The notes under the pieces: generated by a model
What the model was told of the DNA's origin: nothing
What the model saw: the letters and a program-made list of their open reading frames with translations, nothing else
Database searches by the model: none
NCBI GenBank assembly: GCA_026989395.1
Contig: JALSJK010000147.1
Location: forward strand, 1 to 47,085
Source: Methylomonas sp.
GTDB taxonomy: Bacteria > Pseudomonadota > Gammaproteobacteria > Methylococcales > Methylomonadaceae
DNA: 47,085 bases
Direction of reading: 5' to 3'
Part shown: positions 45,648-47,085 of the stretch, one piece after another
Position numbering within the stretch: position 1 is the first letter of the stretch
Layout: each line of letters starts with the position of its first letter
Program-made: the position numbers and the translations under genes

Positions 45648-46268
45648 ATGGGATATTTAATTACACAAATCATTATTTGTTTGATTATTGCTGCAGTCAT
45701 CGGCTTTATAATTGGCTGGTTACTCAGAGGATTAGGTTGTGCCGAACAAAATGAAGCGGCTTATGAAGGCGCTAGTTCCGGCGGATCCCCCTCTAGTAAT
45801 AGCTTTTCTTCTACAGGTACAGTTGCTGCTGGAGAAATTGCAGAACCCGTAACCAAAGCACCGATTATTTCTCATCAAATTGAGAAAATTGAAGGAATTG
45901 GTAAGAGCATTGGAAATTTCCTAAGAAGTATTGGTATTAAAACGACTACAGATCTTCTTGATAAATGTTCAACAGAATCGGGCTTTCAGCAAGTTGTTAA
46001 GGTAAGTGAAGTCGTTGAGCCTGTTGTAAAACAATGGGTTATTAGAGCAGATTTGATGAGGGTTCCTGATGTTAATGGGCAATATGCTGAGCTTATGGAA
46101 GTAAGCGGGGTAATGTCAGTTCAAGACCTCGCAAATGCAGATGCTCAGGAGCTAACTGAAAAAATGGAAGCAGTAAATCAACGCGAACGTTGTATTCCTG
46201 AGTCAATTCCTTTACCTGATGCGAACCAGGTGAAACATTGGATTAAAGATGCAAAGACGCTTCCTTAA
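45648..46268 (+). CDS. membrane-anchored helix-hairpin-helix (DUF4332-like) protein
   Basis: 206 aa. Transmembrane helix at about 5-27 (TQIIICLIIAAVIGFIIGWLL), a Ser/Gly-rich linker, then two helix-hairpin-helix-like blocks: IEKIEGIGKSIGNFLRSIGIKTTTDLLDK and RADLMRVPDVNGQYAELMEVSGVMSVQDLANADAQEL. This layout is that of DUF4332-like proteins. GGGGGA 5 nt upstream of the ATG and a 2-bp spacing to the BON/OmpA gene imply coupled translation. Possibly a partner of that protein; function unknown. Confidence 0.75.
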   Translation: MGYLITQIIICLIIAAVIGFIIGWLLRGLGCAEQNEAAYEGASSGGSPSSNSFSSTGTVAAGEIAEPVTKAPIISHQIEKIEGIGKSIGNFLRSIGIKTTTDLLDKCSTESGFQQVVKVSEVVEPVVKQWVIRADLMRVPDVNGQYAELMEVSGVMSVQDLANADAQELTEKMEAVNQRERCIPESIPLPDANQVKHWIKDAKTLP

Positions 46269-46406
46269 TTCAACAGCTTCCTAGATTCTATTCAGCAAAA
46301 ATTAAGTGAACAGGGATTAAATTGTGATTCGATTTGAAAATTGCTCAGGTCGTTTTACCTTGATATACTCAAGGTGTTTTTATACTCGTAACAAGAGGGT
46401 AAGTTA
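46269..46406. other. intergenic gap upstream of the DUF937 gene
   Basis: 138 bp between the helix-hairpin-helix gene and the DUF937 gene. Holds the ribosome-binding site AAGAGGGTAA near 46393-46402; no terminator hairpin is obvious after the upstream gene. Confidence 0.4.
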
Positions 46407-46844
46407 ATGGATTTAGTAAAATTGGGTACACAAATAATTCTTAGCCGATTAGGTGGAAGTGCAAATACCGATGAAGGTGGCATAGCTGCGGCATTATCTA
46501 GTTTACTGGGGGGAGGAAGCTCTAGCGGCGGCAGCGGCATTGATCTTGGCGGTTTGGTTACCAATATGATTCAGCAAGGTGGTGGTTTGGAAAATATCGT
46601 TAGCTCATGGCTGGGCGATGGTGACAATGAGCCAGTGTCTGGCAGCCTGATAAAAGATATATTAGGTGGCGACAAAGTTGCTGAATTTGCTAATCAAGTT
46701 GGTGTTGATGAAGACACTGCAGCCGATACGTTGGCCGAGGCAGTACCGCAAATTGTTGATAAGGGCAGTACCGGTGGTTCTTTGCTGGACGCGGTTGGTG
46801 GTGTTGATGGTGCAATTAATTTGGCTAAAAAGTTTTTTAGTTAA
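46407..46844 (+). CDS. DUF937-family protein
   Basis: 145 aa, glycine- and serine-rich. The start MDLVKLGTQIILSRL, then GIAAALSSLLGGG, LGGLVTNMIQQGGGLENIV and a terminal helix QVGVDEDTAADTLAEAVPQIVDK with SLLDAVGGVDGAINLAKKFF are typical of the DUF937/YidB-like family of unknown function. An AAGAGGGTAA ribosome-binding site is 7 nt upstream of the ATG. A strong terminator follows at 46873-46900. Confidence 0.85.
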   Translation: MDLVKLGTQIILSRLGGSANTDEGGIAAALSSLLGGGSSSGGSGIDLGGLVTNMIQQGGGLENIVSSWLGDGDNEPVSGSLIKDILGGDKVAEFANQVGVDEDTAADTLAEAVPQIVDKGSTGGSLLDAVGGVDGAINLAKKFFS

Positions 46845-46872
46845 TTCCAGGGCGGAAGGGCATATCAATAAT

Positions 46873-46900
46873 AAAAAACCCCGGGCTACCGGGGTTTTTT
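46873..46900 (+). terminator. rho-independent terminator after the DUF937 gene
   Basis: Stem CCCCGG-GCTA-CCGGGG (6 GC pairs, 4-nt loop) extended by six A/T pairs (A6 before, T6 after), with the T6 run serving as the U-tract. It ends 3 bp before the group II intron start. Confidence 0.92.
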
Positions 46901-46903
46901 GTG

Positions 46904-47085
46904 GTGTGACTGGCATGATAGTCAGCTAGCTGGTGAAAGTCCAGCCTTTGCCCTGTGAGAAGGGAAAAAGTAGGCGAAAGCAAGGGTGTCCAAAGAAACT
47001 CCCGGTAGCTACCCAACAGGGACTGAGGTTGCCGGGAGCCAATGCGGAATCTGAAGGAAGCTCTAGCCAAATCGATCACCTAAAC
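46904..47085 (+). mobile_element. group II intron, 5' part (continues beyond window)
   Basis: Begins GTGTGAC (46904), matching the bacterial group II 5' consensus GUGYG. The following sequence has segments that I recognise from 5' regions of group II introns: GGTGAAAGTCCAGC, AGCAAGGGTGTCC, and ACCCAACAGGGACTGAGGTT followed by CAATGCGGAATCTGAAGGAAGC. A CTCCCGG/CCGGGAG stem (46999-47005 with 47032-47038) fits domain I structure. The reverse transcriptase/maturase gene is expected beyond 47085. Insertion 3 bp after a terminator resembles class IIC target choice; the class is not settled here. Confidence 0.8.

Overview
The window looks like a chromosomal segment of an AT-rich gammaproteobacterium. 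This rests on gene content: RecN next to NAD kinase, DUF2066 divergent from purM, a YajR-type transporter upstream of ssb, a sucA-sucB-lpd cluster, DUF2914, DUF3530 and a BON/OmpA protein. A methanethiol oxidase cluster and several dispersed palindromic repeats would suit a methylotroph or methanotroph-like lineage (Methylococcales or a relative), but no diagnostic methane or methanol gene lies here, so that placement is a guess. I saw no rRNA, tRNA or CRISPR array.

Layout. 1-487: decayed or partial LOG-like gene. 611-1502: NemR-like TetR regulator plus a DUF4242 protein. 1756-5147: periplasmic methanethiol oxidase (SBP56) followed by a fused SCO1/SenC-MauG protein. 5196-11572: SNF2 helicase, a spermidine-synthase-like methyltransferase-fold protein, and a MATE exporter. 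11678-17420: small secreted protein, then DUF2760, Hsp70, and Hsp70 with a DUF3731-like tail. 17498-21143: two small unknowns, a palindromic element, then a P-loop protein, MetA and a guanine-deaminase-like enzyme. 21137-26208: a periplasmic protein, DUF2066, purM, DUF3530, a 52-aa membrane protein, suhB. 26696-35921 (minus strand): ssb, MFS transporter, fbp, lpd, sucB, sucA. 36178-37288: DUF2914 protein and an H-NS-like protein. 37315-41799 (minus strand): nadK-recN-aguA-aguB. 42116-43849: secreted CAP protein. 44085-44207: 40-aa membrane peptide. 44497-46844: BON/OmpA protein, membrane helix-hairpin-helix protein, DUF937 protein. 46873-47085: terminator followed directly by the 5' part of a group II intron that runs out of the window.

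How genes work together. MtoX would oxidise methanethiol, and the SCO and MauG modules of its neighbour are plausible copper-delivery and maturation factors. The DUF2760/Hsp70/Hsp70-DUF3731 operon looks like a dedicated, uncharacterised chaperone system anchored at the inner membrane. SucA, SucB and Lpd would form 2-oxoglutarate dehydrogenase, but this Lpd lacks both cysteines of the redox-active disulfide, the most surprising single observation here. AguA and AguB convert agmatine to putrescine and are stitched into the nadK-recN operon. Several intergenic gaps hold imperfect or perfect palindromes; three of them (18550, 26361, 29139) appear to belong to one dispersed repeat family.
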